64,000 nt of DNA from Siphonodentalium dalli. Taxonomy: Eukaryota > Mollusca > Scaphopoda > Gadilida > Siphonodentaliidae. The notes under the pieces were generated by a model. That model ran no database searches. It was not told the origin of the DNA and saw only the letters and a program-made list of their open reading frames with translations. The position numbers and the translations under genes are program-made. The DNA lies in contig CP136064.1 of assembly GCA_032622095.1 (NCBI GenBank), positions 217,138,205-217,202,204 on the forward strand. Direction: 5' to 3'. Below are positions 37,251 through 51,600 of the stretch, piece by piece; positions within the stretch are counted from its first letter, which is position 1, and each line of letters begins with the position of its first letter.

Positions 37251-37771
37251 GATGCTGGGCTCTGATTCATCAATAGCCTTGTTTGTTTGTTTGTTTTTTT
37301 TATCTGACTCCAGTTTCTAAAACATCAAATGCCAATCTTTCTTATTTTAAGAAAATTCAGGGTCTTAACACTGAAATGAATCTGTATCTCATGAAGCATT
37401 AACACTGAGGCCTATAGAACTTATTCACTGCATTGTAACCTGTTTCTTCTGTCATTATGATATCCATTCATGAATCACTGTGTAATATTATATTGAGTGT
37501 GACATTTCCACATGACTACCAGTAGCAACATGTAGGCTGATGACTGTAAAACTGGAAATACCAGTCCTCTTATGTTGAGTACATACAAAACCAATATCTA
37601 AACAGCTGCAGTATGTATCCTGCATTAATTAGAGCATGCAGGGTAAATGCATCAATTATTATGCATAGATATGATGACGATGTTTATTGCAACCTCCATT
37701 CATTAGGAGAGTGTATTATACAACTTAAGTACATCTATATCATAAAGAGTAAATATATAACATACGAGACT

Positions 37772-38176
37772 GGAAATAGTGTGACTGACATTTGCAGAAT
37801 GAGGTCACCAGAGGGTGAATTTAGTGTCACTATCCCACTCGGTGGGCTAGTGTCACAAATTTCACCTCCTGGGAACCTCATTATGAAGAGACCTCAAAAT
37901 TCCAGTTGAAGTTGGTGATGTTCACCCATTAGTCACCTCAATTATGCATTTTATCTTCTGAAAATTACAAATATGTGATATTGAAACTGAATAGAAGGGG
38001 AAAAGTAGCTGAAAACAATGTTAATTTGAGATTATAGATACTTCCCAGAAGATGAGGCCTAAGCAGAATGAGGTCCCCAGAGGATGAATTTGGTGATGCT
38101 AGCTCACTGCGGGGTAACACCACTAAATTCACCCTCTGAGAACCTCATTCTGCAAATGACAGACACACTATTTCAA
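37772..38176. mobile_element. Non-autonomous element with twin GAATGAGGT hairpins, copy 1
   Basis: Two internal palindromes (TGCAGAATGAGGTCMCCAGAG and inverse) lie near the ends, inside outer inverted ends GAAATAGTGTGACTGACATT. ATAAAGAGTAAATATA flanks it on both sides as a direct repeat. Related copies are at 45,896-46,352 and 62,736-63,187. Confidence 0.7.
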
Positions 38177-38405
38177 GGCTTGATAAAGAGTAAATATAGA
38201 ACATACATGTATACAGTAAGTTTGTATATATGGTAAGTCTGCTTAGAACACACCCATCAATACTCCATTTTACCATTGAAAATATACTATTCGTTACCAC
38301 TCATGAGACTGTACAAATAAATTGCAAGTTATTCATTCTTGTTCAAAAGTATATTATAAAAACAAACCGAATTAATGATTAATGCTATATCAAACCTAGC
38401 AAATA

Positions 38406-38616
38406 CAGTAATGCCCTAAATAATCGACTCCGTAACCACAGAATAATTATGTGTAATTTCAGGATTTAGTCGGAAATATGACTTGTTGCCATTCATGGGA
38501 AAACTCTCGGTGAGAGCTTTCCGATGAATGGCAACAAATCATATTTCAGACTAAATCCTGAAAAATTACCCATAATTCTGCTGTGGTTAAGGAGTCGATT
38601 ATTTAGGGCATTACTG
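38406..38616. mobile_element. CAGTAATGCCC palindromic MITE, TA target
   Basis: A 211-bp almost perfect palindrome. The ends CAGTAATGCCCTAAATAA are inverted and flanked by TA, the pattern of Tc1/mariner/pogo-type elements. The centre is GAGAGCTTTCCGATGAATGG and its inverse. Confidence 0.9.
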
Positions 38617-38710
38617 TAAGACTTAATTTAGGAAAACAATTATCACATCACTGATCGACGGTTTACAATCTCAGTCCATTGTGACGAAAACTATACACTC
38701 TTCTTCTGAC

Positions 38711-39222
38711 ATGTAGATCATGTCATGAATCTCTACTCCAGCCACGCCCATAGAGATCATATTCCACCAGTACAAAACCTGAGAACTTGTTTATGTTCTG
38801 ACCAGTTCTGACAGGGAACTTTATAATATTGTACAAACAAGGCAGGGATTATAGTTCTTTGTTAATACTTGTTCCTCAATTTTCCCCAACTCGAGATTGC
38901 ATGTTTTTTTGTAACTTTTGTGAGCGGATATCACAATAAACATTGAATTAATTACCTGATAAAATTCCATAATTGTAAGCAACACAAAGCAAAATCGCTC
39001 ACTGAGTCACTAAAATTGTGCAATTTCAAGTTGGGACCTTCACCTACAGTGAATTATGTTATTAAAGGACAAGTAATAACTAAGAAATACACATGTACAT
39101 GTATATACCCTATACCCCTTCCCTGTCACAACATCAAAAAGTTCCAGGTTTCGCACTGGTGGAATATGATCTCTACGGGCTAAGCTACAGAGTAGAGATT
39201 CATGAGGCATGATCTACAGTAC
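38711..39222. mobile_element. Inverted-repeat element upstream of the scramblase gene
   Basis: Arms of about 85 bp (38,711-38,795 and 39,136-39,222) share GAATATGATCTCTA and GTAGAGATTCATGA in inverse. The middle 340 bp is unremarkable. It ends 300 bp before the first recognised scramblase exon, so it may overlap the proximal promoter or first intron. Confidence 0.6.
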
Positions 39223-39521
39223 TTAACATACATGTATGTATCCGTACTTTATGTAAATCATATACTTGGAGTTTATTATCGATTTCTTGCCTTACCTGCA
39301 TACACTTTGTCATCGAGGTATCGCCACAACTAGTGGATATCATTACGCCAAAGTAATCTGATCCCAACCACTGTCTAGGGAGAAACAAGAAGGACTTTTA
39401 GCATATTTTCCTTTTCACTATTTTTCAAGCTCTCGTTTACCAAATACTACGAACATCTCACAAGTTGATGCAATTTTCTGCATCAGATATTAATTATCAT
39501 GTTCTCCGTTATTTTTTGCAG

Positions 39522-39645
39522 TTGTGAGCAGTTTCAGTGACAATGGCACAACCTTATCCAGGCGGTGGACCCCCTCCCCCAGGCATGCAGCCTGTCACCG
39601 GTCAACCCATGCCTGGGCAGCCAATGCCTGGGCAACCAATGCCTG
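39522..39645 (+). CDS. Scramblase exon 1 (coding from 39543)
   Basis: A TTTTTTGCAG acceptor ends at 39,521 and the ATG is at 39,543. It encodes 34 residues, [14 protein letters not shown] followed by three near-repeats of GQPMP, then a GTAAGT donor in phase 1. Proline-rich N-termini are usual in PLSCRs and bind SH3/WW partners in characterised members. Confidence 0.88.
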
Positions 39646-42600
39646 GTAAGTTCTGTATCCTGTTGGCGGAACCCCTCTCCTCCCCACGCTTATAGCATGA
39701 CATTAATAAAACCGTTCTATGTCACTGGGTCCTGTAGTTCACATATATGTAGATACAAAACAGGGTCAAGGTTTTTAACTCTGAGCCTTGGTGCCATGGG
39801 TAAAATTCATACCATTCTAGTTATCAAGCAACTACTTAACTAATTCGATAGGGTGCATCACCACAGGTCTTCAAAACGATGTACCGGTAACATACCACAG
39901 CCTGAGCTACTACCTCTCTTTATATTATTTTAAAAACTTTTCTTTGTGAAACCTCTTGGCTTTCTCCGCAAAGACACCTACTACTACTAGTACCTGTTTG
40001 GCCAGCTGAATGGCTCAAAATTTAATGAAGTTTTCCCAACAAATTATCAAGATTTTGCAGTAGCTGCTCGTTATATGAGGTAAAACCATGAATTCAATAC
40101 TTCATTTTAAATAAAAAAATATTGCTAAATCATTTCAGATATACGGTATGCAGGGTCAGGGTTCGCTCTGCCGCTTGTCAAAAACATTTGGCAAAAACAA
40201 TATTTTGGCTAGTGGGTGTTTAATTTTGTGATGTGAACAACTTGGTTGGAGAAACATTATTGTAGGCGAATTATCCTTTACCTGTGCCTAGCAGACCAAC
40301 ACAATTGACAAAACAGATATTCAAAGGTAATTTGATAATTATTATCGTTCATGGTTATCATGTAACAGGAAGTAATTTAAAACTGTGCAGCAATATTAAA
40401 CGTAGTTTCCAGGTGTCGCTTAGAGATTAATTTGCTTCATTCAATTTGGCAAGTCATTTTGGAATTTGGCAAAATAAATTCATTTGGCAAGAGAAAATTT
40501 TGGTCTAATGCCAACCATGCCTACAGTAATGCCCTAAATAATCGACTCCTTAACCACAGAATTATGGGTAACTTTTCAGGATTTAGTCGGAAATATGGCT
40601 TGTTGCCATTCATCAGAAAGCTCTCACTGAGAGCTTTCCGATGAATGTCAACAAGCCATATTTCCGAATAAATCCTGAAAAGTTACCCATAATTCTGCTG
40701 TGGTTAAGGAGTTGATTATTTAGGGCATTACTGTATATGATAAAATGTTATGTCTTGTTATTTTAGGAGCACCGGGTGCACCAGGCGCCGCAGGAGGGTG
40801 GGCAGCGGCACCACCAGCTGCAGCTAACTGTCCTCCAGGGCTCGAGTACCTACAGCAAGTCGATCAACTTCTCGTCAAACAGAAATTGGAAATTTTTGAA
40901 GGTAAATGCAAAACATTTTCGTATAACCATGCCAGCAGTTTTCTAGTACAGGTCATTTGTTGAACATATCATCTAAACATTTCCCTCCAATAAATAGATC
41001 TCCTTCCGTACTTCTATTATCTGTTATCTGCTTATTTTCCCTGAAAACCCTCTAGGTGAATAATAGAACATTCCAATGTATACCTTTATAACTGAGTGGG
41101 AGAATCAATTTAGTATAGAAAGGGTTCACAGAGAAAAAATGTCACTTATAAGATTAACCCTTTCATGGCGGGAGCTGCGCTGGTACAGCATTAGAGATCA
41201 TGTGCCAGTGCATTCTCTTATAAATACGAGTCTCCCATAGAATGCACTGGTTTACACGGTCATGGTAAATATTGTTAGACCAGCGCATTCTCTTATATAT
41301 GCAAGGCTCCCTATTATGACGTTTGTCCAAATGACGTCATGCAAAACTTCCTTGCGCTCAACCAAAGCATTGTTGGAAATGGGCACTAAAAATTAATTTG
41401 TCAGTTCAGGTTGAGTGCAAATAGAAGTAATGCATGTTGATTTTGTTGTGGAAGGGCATGGGTGTAGAGTCGAGACTCGAAAGTTCTGTACTATTGTTGG
41501 AAATGGGTGCTAATTGTTTTTTTAATTTGCCACTTCAGTGTGAATATAAGTGATGGTTGTTGTCTTTATCATGACAGTTGTGCATTGAGTGTGGAATCGA
41601 AGGAGTATATACATCTGGAAGATGGCAAATTGCTATGTATAAAATAATGTTTATACAATATCAAAAAGGGGCGCGAAGTGTGCAAATTTATGTGGGTGGT
41701 GGTAGAAAATAGTTTTTAGTGAAATAAAGTCTTCCCGAGCCATAGGCGCATAGCGCACAAAGGGGCCACAGGCCCTCTGCCACTGGAGTCTGGAGTCTGT
41801 TTCAGTTAGTAAATATATAATAATAATAGTAATATAATAATATGTTGATTTTATTGCGTTCTATATGTGCATGCATATATGTGGGATAGGGTGGGAGTAC
41901 AACATACAATTTTTGCTCAATAAAGTGTTCCAATGCGCCTCCATTGAAAGAGAAGCTTGACCAATCCATTGCTAATATAGAAATGAGAATGTGTTTATGA
42001 CCACGGAGACCAGAAAGTAAGCAACATTTATATAGCCGTCATTTTGACGGGCAAACCCCTATGAAAGTTGTGCATTGAGTGTGGAATCGAAGGAGTATAT
42101 ATCCGGAAGATGGCAAATTGATATGTATATAATAATGTTAATACAATATCAAAATGGTGCAAATGGGCCGCAGTGCAGGGGCCAGTGGCCCTATACATGT
42201 ATATAAGCTGCTGAATAAAAGCTCCCAAAGGGAGCCTGTTCAAGATCATAATGCATGTGTGCTTCGCGCACAGAGGGGCTGCAGCCCAGTCCGTCGCTGA
42301 ATAAAGGCTCTGTTTCTGTTACTGTAATATGTATAGTAATAAAGTAATATATGTTGATTTTGTTGCATTCCATATATGTGCATGAATATATATGGGTGTT
42401 GGTAGAAAATACACTTTTTAGTGAAATAAAGTGTTCTCGAGCCATAGGCTCATAGCACAAAGGGGCTGCAGGCACCCTGCCACTGAATAAACACTCCCAA
42501 ATGGAGTCTCTTTCAGTTAGTTAATACAGTAATGTGTTGATTTTGTTGTGTTCCATATGCATGCATATATGTGAGGAAGGGTGAGAATACAACATACAAT

Positions 42601-45600
42601 TTAGGTTCAATAAAGTGTTCCAACGCGCCTCCAGTGAAAGAGAAGCTTGACCAATCCATTGCTAATATAGAAATGAGAATGTGTTCAAGCCCGCGAATAC
42701 CAGAAAGTAACAAGAAACATGTATTTACCAGTCATTTTTGACGGGCAATCCCCTAGTCTATAATATATTTTGGAATTTCTGTCTGTGTGTATGTACATGT
42801 ATGTGTTTTATAGACTCGAAAACTGCTTGACCGATCCGGCTCAAATTTCATATGTAGGCCTACCTTGCTCATATACGCTCATATAGGCATGTTTCTGGAC
42901 CGATATTTTCAACGTTGTTTGCTCAGTATTTGTTCAATCCCTAAATAGCCCGGCCGAAGTCGGGCACATCAGCTAGTATATAATATTTAGCAACTTTCAC
43001 TTTAGGAGTCATTGCATTGGTTGGTTTTTTTGAAAAATTTTACCAACTTAAGTAAATGTTTATAATTGTTCGTGGTTGAGACTATGTTATATTTTGTTAT
43101 TGGTTTGTTCGTCCGTCCGTTTTCTTTTGGTTTCCGGCTAATAACTTTAGATAGTCTCAACTGAATGGAAAGAAATTTGGTATGCGGGTTTACTAGCACA
43201 AAATACAGATAAAGTTCGATTCAGGTTCCACCTGCCAAGTTTCACCAGACTTTTGGCCCTTTTAGTTGGAATTTGCACTCAATTTTCCTTTCTGGATGAT
43301 AATTTTCATAAGTCTAAACTGAATGGAATGATAGTTGGTATGTGAGTTTACTAGCACATCATGCATGTCAAGTATGAATTTGGGTTCCACCTGCCAATTT
43401 TTACCAGAGTTATGGCCCTTTGTTGGAATATCGGAATGTTTTGGCAGTCGCTAGCGGTTATCTTGTTCTAAAATGGTATTGGCGTGGCTGGAATTTGCTG
43501 AAATATTAGGCCAAATAAAAAGTATTATTTGAATCTCAGACACCACCGCATTGAAATAATTGGCCCGCGTTGGACATTTTTAAATACAAATTAAATTTTG
43601 TTTTCAAAATTATTTTGGTATGTTTTTACCAACATGTCCATATGTATTGAGCATTAATTGCAAAATACATGAACTCTTAGCATATCTCTGTATAATGTGT
43701 GAAGATTGACTATCATGTATACATACAGTGACATAGAACATTAAGTAGATGACTAGTAGACTACATTGAAGAATATGATTAGCTGATCATCATAGTCTGG
43801 TGTACTAATTGTAACTCCAGAACAATTTGAAAGGCACAAGAGGAAATTTAGGATCGCATGTTATAATGGAGAGGTGTCAATCTATAGACAAGGGAGCTAT
43901 CAAATCAAATAATTTTTTTTAAATAAAGTATTCCCTCCCTCATTGATTCAGAAAAAAATTTGTCTGAGACTCAAATATTTGTTTGTTTTTGGCCTTATTT
44001 GAATGTTACATTATATCAGTGTGCCAAGTGCCTCGGTACCCACTTGTCAGTTTGATTCACTAAAATAAGTACATGGTATGTCTTTAAATAATAACTTTAT
44101 TTTCTGTATCCTTTTCAGCCATTAGTGGTTTCGAGACCAACAACAAATATGAAATCAGAAACGTCATGGGACAAAGGGTGTATTATGCTGCTGAAGGTAT
44201 GTTCAAAATACAAATTTCACAACTAACCAAACATACAGTAATGTACTAAGTAATCGGCTCCTTAACAACAGCAGAATTATGGGTAACTTTTCAGGATTTA
44301 GTCGGAAATATGGCTTGTTGCCATTCATTGGAAAGCTCTCGGGGAGAGCTCTCCGATGAATGGCAACAAGCCATATTTCCGACTAAATCCTGAAAAGTTA
44401 CCCATTATTCTGCTGTGGTTAAGGAGTCGATTACTTAGGGCATTACTGAAAATAATATTTCAAGCCCACCTAATTACTCCCTGCAGGTAGCAAAATAACA
44501 CTCTCCGAAAATGTGGCTGGTTAAGGTGCCAGTTGGAAAGTGTTGAAACCAATGTGTAATCAAAACTGTTACAGTGATTTGTCAACAAACAACACTAATC
44601 ATATTGTTAGTTCAGATATTTTAGTCTGAATATGATTTCTTTTTCTATGCTTTGACATTTTCCAATGTTTACCGTCAAGTTTTTATTAAACTTTGCTATC
44701 TTATGGGACTTTAATAGGTAATTCCGCTGTAATAGTAATGTTTACATAACAACGGTTTTGATGTGCAAAATCTCATTATTGAAGAGTTATTAATAATGAA
44801 AATAAGAACAAATTCAATACATTTTTTCATGTACTTGTTGATAATAGTTATTTGCAGACTTGTATGTTATATTTCATGAACCCACTTTGAAGGTCTTAGC
44901 TCCCTTTAAAGCTAGTCATTTTATTTCTCTTGTCAACAGACACATGATATCTCTACCTGTTAAACAGTCTTTTGACTTCTCTTATCGACAGACACATGAT
45001 ATCTCTACCTGTTAAACTGTATTTTGATATGCTAAGCAGTAGTTTGATTTCTCTTTTCGACAGACACGTGCTGTTGTACGAGAAATTGTTGTGGTTCTTC
45101 ACGACCGTTTGACATTAAAATCCTCGACAACACTTCCAAAGAAGTGATTCATCTATCGCGACCTCTGAGATGCAGCACATGTTGGTGTCCATGTTGTCTT
45201 CAGGTTAGTATTTCTTTAACCCTTTAATTTACTAATTACTGAATACACAGTTGGGAATCACGTGGTTTTGAGGTTGGTGAGTACCACGCATTCAAAATGT
45301 GCAAACGCACAAACAAATAATATATGATGAACTGACACAAAACATAGCAGTTTGACTGTTACGAGCATATGCAAGTTTATTTTTGAAACAAGATGATACC
45401 TTATTTGTTCGGAAATACTTAGTGATTTTATATAACATTCTGACCAAAGTTGCCAATCGGAGGGTGTGTGGAATACACCAGTCCATACATCTTGGAGAAT
45501 CCTTCGACTGACAACTTTGGTCAGAATGTTAGAGCAAACAAATATGAATTTGGACATAAATGAGGTATCAGCTTATTTGAAAAATGCTATAGCATCTGCT

Positions 45601-48600
45601 CATAGCTGTCAAAATAATATGTCATATGTCATATCTTAGCTTATTACCTTTTTTCCTCGCGTCTGGTCGCGTTTTAGATCGCTTTGGCCATTTTGAATGC
45701 GTGATACTCATCAACTCGAAACCATGTGGATTCCCCACCTTGGAATACATTCTTCCAATAATTTATAAAAAGAATGTATTGGAATGGTTTATTATTCATT
45801 TGGAGGGATGTTTTGATAGTACAAGTGCTGCGACATTGGATTCATATCCAGTCACATGGAGGGAATGTTCAAATAATAATTGGGAGTGTGCTTCAAGTCT
45901 GAGTTTAGTGTGCCTGTCATTTGCAGATTGAGGTCCCTAGAAGGTGAATTTAGTGTCGCTATCCCACACAGCGGGCTAGCATCACTAAATTTACCCTCTG
46001 GGGACCTCATTCTGCTTAAGCCTAATCTTCTCTGGAAAGTTTCATTATTATCAAATTTCTATAAAAACTTCTTCGCATAGATTCTATTTCTTTTTTAGTT
46101 TAGTTTCTCTATATCCCAAAATTGGCAGACGACACATTGCATAATCGAGGTTCGCAATGGGTGTACATCACAATATTCACCATTTGGGAACTTCAATCTG
46201 AGTCTACGACTCCCATAGCAGATTAGGTCGTGCAGAATGAGGTCCCCCAGAGGGTGAACTTGGTGATGCTAGCTCACTATGCGGGATAGCATCACTAAAT
46301 TCACCCTCTGGGGACGACATTCTGCAAATGACAGGCACACTAAACTCAGGCTTTGTGGTGTGATTGGCCATTTTTTCATCGCCTAAAAGGCTCTCCAGGC
46401 ATTCAACATGTGAATTGAGAGTTATTGAAAGTTTGCCGATCAAATAATAAATAACAACTTGTGCAAATGATATCATACAGCATATATCAACTAAAATCAT
46501 ATCTGGTTCTGTGTGTTTCCAAGTTTTACTCATTATGGTATTTACCAGAACATTTATGCAAAGTGCGACAACTAATGTTTTCTTTTGTTTTAATGCCAAG
46601 AAAATAATGTAAAGCGACTTGAGTGTCACTATTGTTGCGCATCATTTAATGAGGAAATATGCAGCGCACCACAATTTATCATAGTCAGCTTATTAACAAA
46701 AATTGAGTCATTCCTGTCGGTTCAGCATGCAGAATCTCGTCACTGGAGAGTTATTGATAATGAAAATAAGAACAAATTTCTTCTAATTTTTCATGTTCTT
46801 TTTGGTAGTAACCATTAGCAAATGGTATGAGTTATAAATTTTACTGACACGAATGCTTTTCGTAGCTTTAAAATTACTGGATCATTAGCCTTTATGAGAC
46901 AATACATGCACTTAATTTTATCTGTATATTTTTTTATAATCCACCATTTTATTTCAACTTGAAATCATGTGATTCCTGACCATGAATTACTGAAATTGCT
47001 ATATAAATTTCACCTATGTAAATGATGACATCATGAAATTCTATAGGAAATGTAATTCTAGAATAGTTCTAACATATGAGACCCAAACTAGCTATCATCC
47101 AGTGCAGGTGATAAGTTGATTATTTAGCTTATCCACTGATTTCTAATAATCCACAGAAAGTCCAGGTGGAAGCTCCTCCAGGTAATATCGTTGGCTATGT
47201 GAAGCAGACGTGGAGTCTGTGTGTACCAAAGTTTGCCATCCAGAATGCCGAGGGAGAAACGCAACTGAGGATAGAAGGACCATGTTGTCAGCTGGCAATG
47301 TGTGGTGATATCGAGTTTGACGTGAGTTACTTTGTTTAATCTCTACCTGTTGAACGTGATGTGACTTGATAGCAGGTAGCAGCCAATTAGCCTTTTTATT
47401 AGGGCCATGCAAATTAATTTGATTCTATGGGATTCAGAATCTTTCATTCGCTTCAATTCAATTCAAAATCGATTGTCCTGATTTGGATCTTATCAATTCT
47501 TTTCCATCAGGTGAATTTGCATTGTTTTTATTTTGTGGGAAGTGAATTCTTGATACTAACGAATGATTGCACATACATGATTGTGACAAATCATCTGAAG
47601 ATCTTAACCCAAGCAAAATCAGTTACACTTTATTTTAATAAAATAATTATTGGTGTACCAAATACCTAATTACCTAAGTTATCATACTTAGCAAGCAACT
47701 TACGACAATTCATACCGACCTATGCTTTACTAAGACAGTCAGGCTTCTAATTCCTAATGGAATATGTTGTATATAATTGTCATCTGGGAATTCAAAAGTT
47801 AAGTGTGCCTTTAATTACAGGTGATGTCTGAAGATGGTAATACATATAAGATATCTTTGAACCTATAATAGATTTTAATTCTTAATTACAGGTGACATCT
47901 GAAGATGGTAATACGCATGTTGGCAGGATTTCTAAGCAATGGTCTGGACTAGCTAAGGAGTTATTTACTGATGCAGATAACTTTGGTATTTCATTTCCAC
48001 TTGACATGGATGTACGGACGAAGGCTGTTATGTTGGGAGCTACGTTCTTGATTGTAAGTAACACTATTTTTACATTCAAGCTAACATTTAATCATGGTTT
48101 CTTTTATTTCCAGATAACTTCATGAGTAAACAGAAGTAGAATTGGAATTGATGTTGGACCAGTTCCGGGTCCTCTGAGTATTCTTATATATATTTACATT
48201 TACATGATTATCTTTCTCATCTTTTAGTTTGTTCTGCATCATATCAACAATGATCACAAAAACATGCAAAATTATGGTCTGTTGTGAAAATAGTCCTTGT
48301 TAAAAATCAACATCTTACGCAGAATTGTTCTAATACTATGATGTCTGTAAATTTGTTAGGCAATATTTTTTATAAAACTGGGATAATTAAAGATCAGATC
48401 TACCTTAATTGTATTAATATTTGCGCAGTACTATTTTTCACTCTGTGTGAGTTTGTGCATGTTTATGTCTAAATTCAAATCTGACATTAATATTTTGGGA
48501 AAAGTCTTGTATGTGATGAGACATCAAAGATTATATCATGATTTACTATTTCTCTCATGAAAAGATTATATCATGATTTACCATATCTCTCATGCACAAG

Positions 48601-51600
48601 GCTGTTCCAATTAGCATACAGTCGGTATACACAAATTGTCTACTCAGTGCCTCTCTTCGTTATATAATAAATTCATCACCCATAGATCCTGTTATTTCCC
48701 CGTTGATTCGCAGAGCTCAGAATCGTAATATTTTGAGTTAATTTTAAATTCTCACACTGGGGATGCACAAAAAATGGTATTACACAAATTAAACACAAGT
48801 AAAGATACGCAATGCTTTTTGTATATGGTTGCATTTTATCTGGATTTTTTCCTAGTCGGAAGTAGATTGATAGAAATAACAGATATCGGATATAGCTTCA
48901 CATGTTAGGTTCTCTTCGGATTCTCTTATTTCATTAGACCAAGTCTTCTTGGTCCACAACAGCTTGGAATATCGGTTGGAATGATGCTGTTTGGACTGAG
49001 TTCTCCTCGTTGCTCTTCTATAACGGACTTTCATTCAAAAGACAACTACATGTATACATGGAGCCTGGGCATTCACATGAACCCCTGAATGTGATTAATC
49101 ATCTAACATGTCTGCGATTAATCTGTCTTCAAAATGATATATCATTTCCCATGATAGAAAAAGGCATAGTGATAATATGATTGTTTAATGTATTGTTTAT
49201 ATGCATTTTCGCGACAAATCAAACTTCTCTGGAAAACAAGGCTTTGTTAGCTTTTAAATTTCGCTGCTTTGACATTTAATGGACATCTGATATATGCATG
49301 TTTGATTAAATCAAAATATCAGCTTGGGAAAGGCTGACCTCTATGTTCAAGGCTTCTATTTGACCTAATCCGAAGACAAACAAGATAACGATTATGGGCG
49401 TAAAGTCCGTTATAGAAGAGTATTGGGATAGGACTCAGTCCAAAACCGCATCAACTCAACCAATATCACAAGCTGTTTTGGACCGAGAATACTTGGTCTA
49501 TTATTTCATTTGTGATTGAATTATTAAAGTTAGGTCTTTTGTTTAAAATTCCTCCTGTTATATGAATTACACTGTGTGTTTTTTGTTTTAACATTTTTGT
49601 TTTTCAACGATCTAAAACAATTTTTGTTTCCACCAGTTACACTGGGATTGGTTGAAGCATTGAATCTGTGCACTTAAAATTTAGCTTGAGGTGAATAATA
49701 TCAATAACTCACTCCAACAATTACATTTTTGGAATGACAGGGTGAACAAGTGAATCACAACATGCAGATCAGCACGTGAAGTTTTAATTCACCACAATGT
49801 TATCTAAAGAAGACATTGATAGACATAACATTTTTGGATTCTGAATAAATTGAGCTGCATTTGTTCCTTGTACCTCAGCTGACAAATAGTACCTTCTCTC
49901 GGAATAGATAAACAACACCACAATGCACACATAATGCTTACCTCTGCATTTGTGCTTGCATCTCTCTGCAAGGTATCATTTAGGGTTTTTGCAGAATTAT
50001 TGGTGCCCAAATTCAAACCCTAGATAATCTTTTGTAGTGAACATTTAATATAACATGTTTGCAGCATTCTAAAGTTTTTAAATGACATGAAACAAATATT
50101 CCAGAGACTTCTTAAAGAAGTGTAGATTATTATGATGTATGATCAGGCTTTAAAATATTTGAATAAATAAATCTGTTTGAAATATATTAGAATCCACTGA
50201 CCTCAGAGAACTATATGATGCTTGCAGGGTTCCTGTCTATCTATTTTATATAAATACTCATTACTTTTCTTCCCGAATTTGAGATAAGTTGAAAAATGCC
50301 TTAAATGCAATTTTCTCCCTATGTTGATTAATTCATTCTGGTTGTGTTAAAGGCCCACTTAATTTTCGAGTCACCAATTATTTTTTTATACTGCCTTGAT
50401 ATACGGTTTTAATAACAATCTATGCCATAAAATATGATTAAAATACTATAATTCATCACCATTTGAAACGTCTGTGTCTCAGAGATAGAAAACAACTGAA
50501 ATCATAGACAGATTTCCCCTTTATGGCTCCCAGAATGCAATAGAATTAAAATTTAAAATGTATTTTTAATTGAAGGCGAATAACTCTATCTTTAGGTAAC
50601 TCAACGAAAACAACATGTTCACAGTTTATTACACCGGATAAGTTGAAAATACATTGTTTTGCAGCTTCCTCTTACAAATTATATTATAATTGATCTGGTG
50701 TTCACAAATTAAGTGGTCTTTTAAACCTATTCATCATGTGAAGAAACCACCACTGGAGGTTTAAGCACCACTTAATAAAATTGATGATATTGGAACCCTG
50801 AATTAAATTTAATGAGTGTCAGTTCGCAATAGAGAATCTTTGTTCAGAATATTTTTTTTTAAGTTTTAAGGCTTGATTAACATTTTCTTTTTTAAATATT
50901 TCCTCTAGTTATCAACTTCTGATAAAATATTTTTAGGATTTCATGTATTATGATGATACTGATCTAAAGGATAAAGATAAGAAAGATAAGGATTAAAATA
51001 AGGATAATTCACAGATCTTTTAGAAATCATCGTAGGTTGGTGGTGCCCCGTGTCAATGCATGGTTTTTTGCATTAATTGTCAGTGTCTGAATGGGAAATG
51101 TGTTTCAAAGATAGAATTTCTTTCAATTTTCAGAAACTTTCTGTCATATTCAGGAGTGAAATTTTCAAGAAAATATTTTATTGGTGTATGATGTGAAATT
51201 CTATCTTTGAGAATAGCTGACGTTTTTGTTTGCTCAGTCTAGTTTGATTTACAGTAACCGAGATTCTGCAGAATCTCTCAAACCCCTTGAACATCTGACA
51301 AAAAAGTTTAACACGACTGCTCTCTACATGGTAACAAACTCTGATTTTTTTGTTAGTTATGGTCTTGGTAGTTTGATGTCAACTCATGTAGTCAGAAGAT
51401 ACGGTACTCACATTAATGTTGTCTTCAAATATTTTTCATTCAGAGAAGCTGTTTCTGAGTGTTAGACTGGCCCTCGTCACTCAGTACTTCAATATTATTT
51501 CATAATATCAATGCTTATGGTCACAAAAACAAACTAATTTGAACCAAATTGAGGATAATGATCCCAGACTTCATTCTACTGGTCAATCAATGAATATATA

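Noticed and set aside
37772-38176. Perfect hairpins considered as microRNA precursors
   Set aside because: The same hairpins recur as paired parts of a transposable element with inverted ends; repeat origin explains them.
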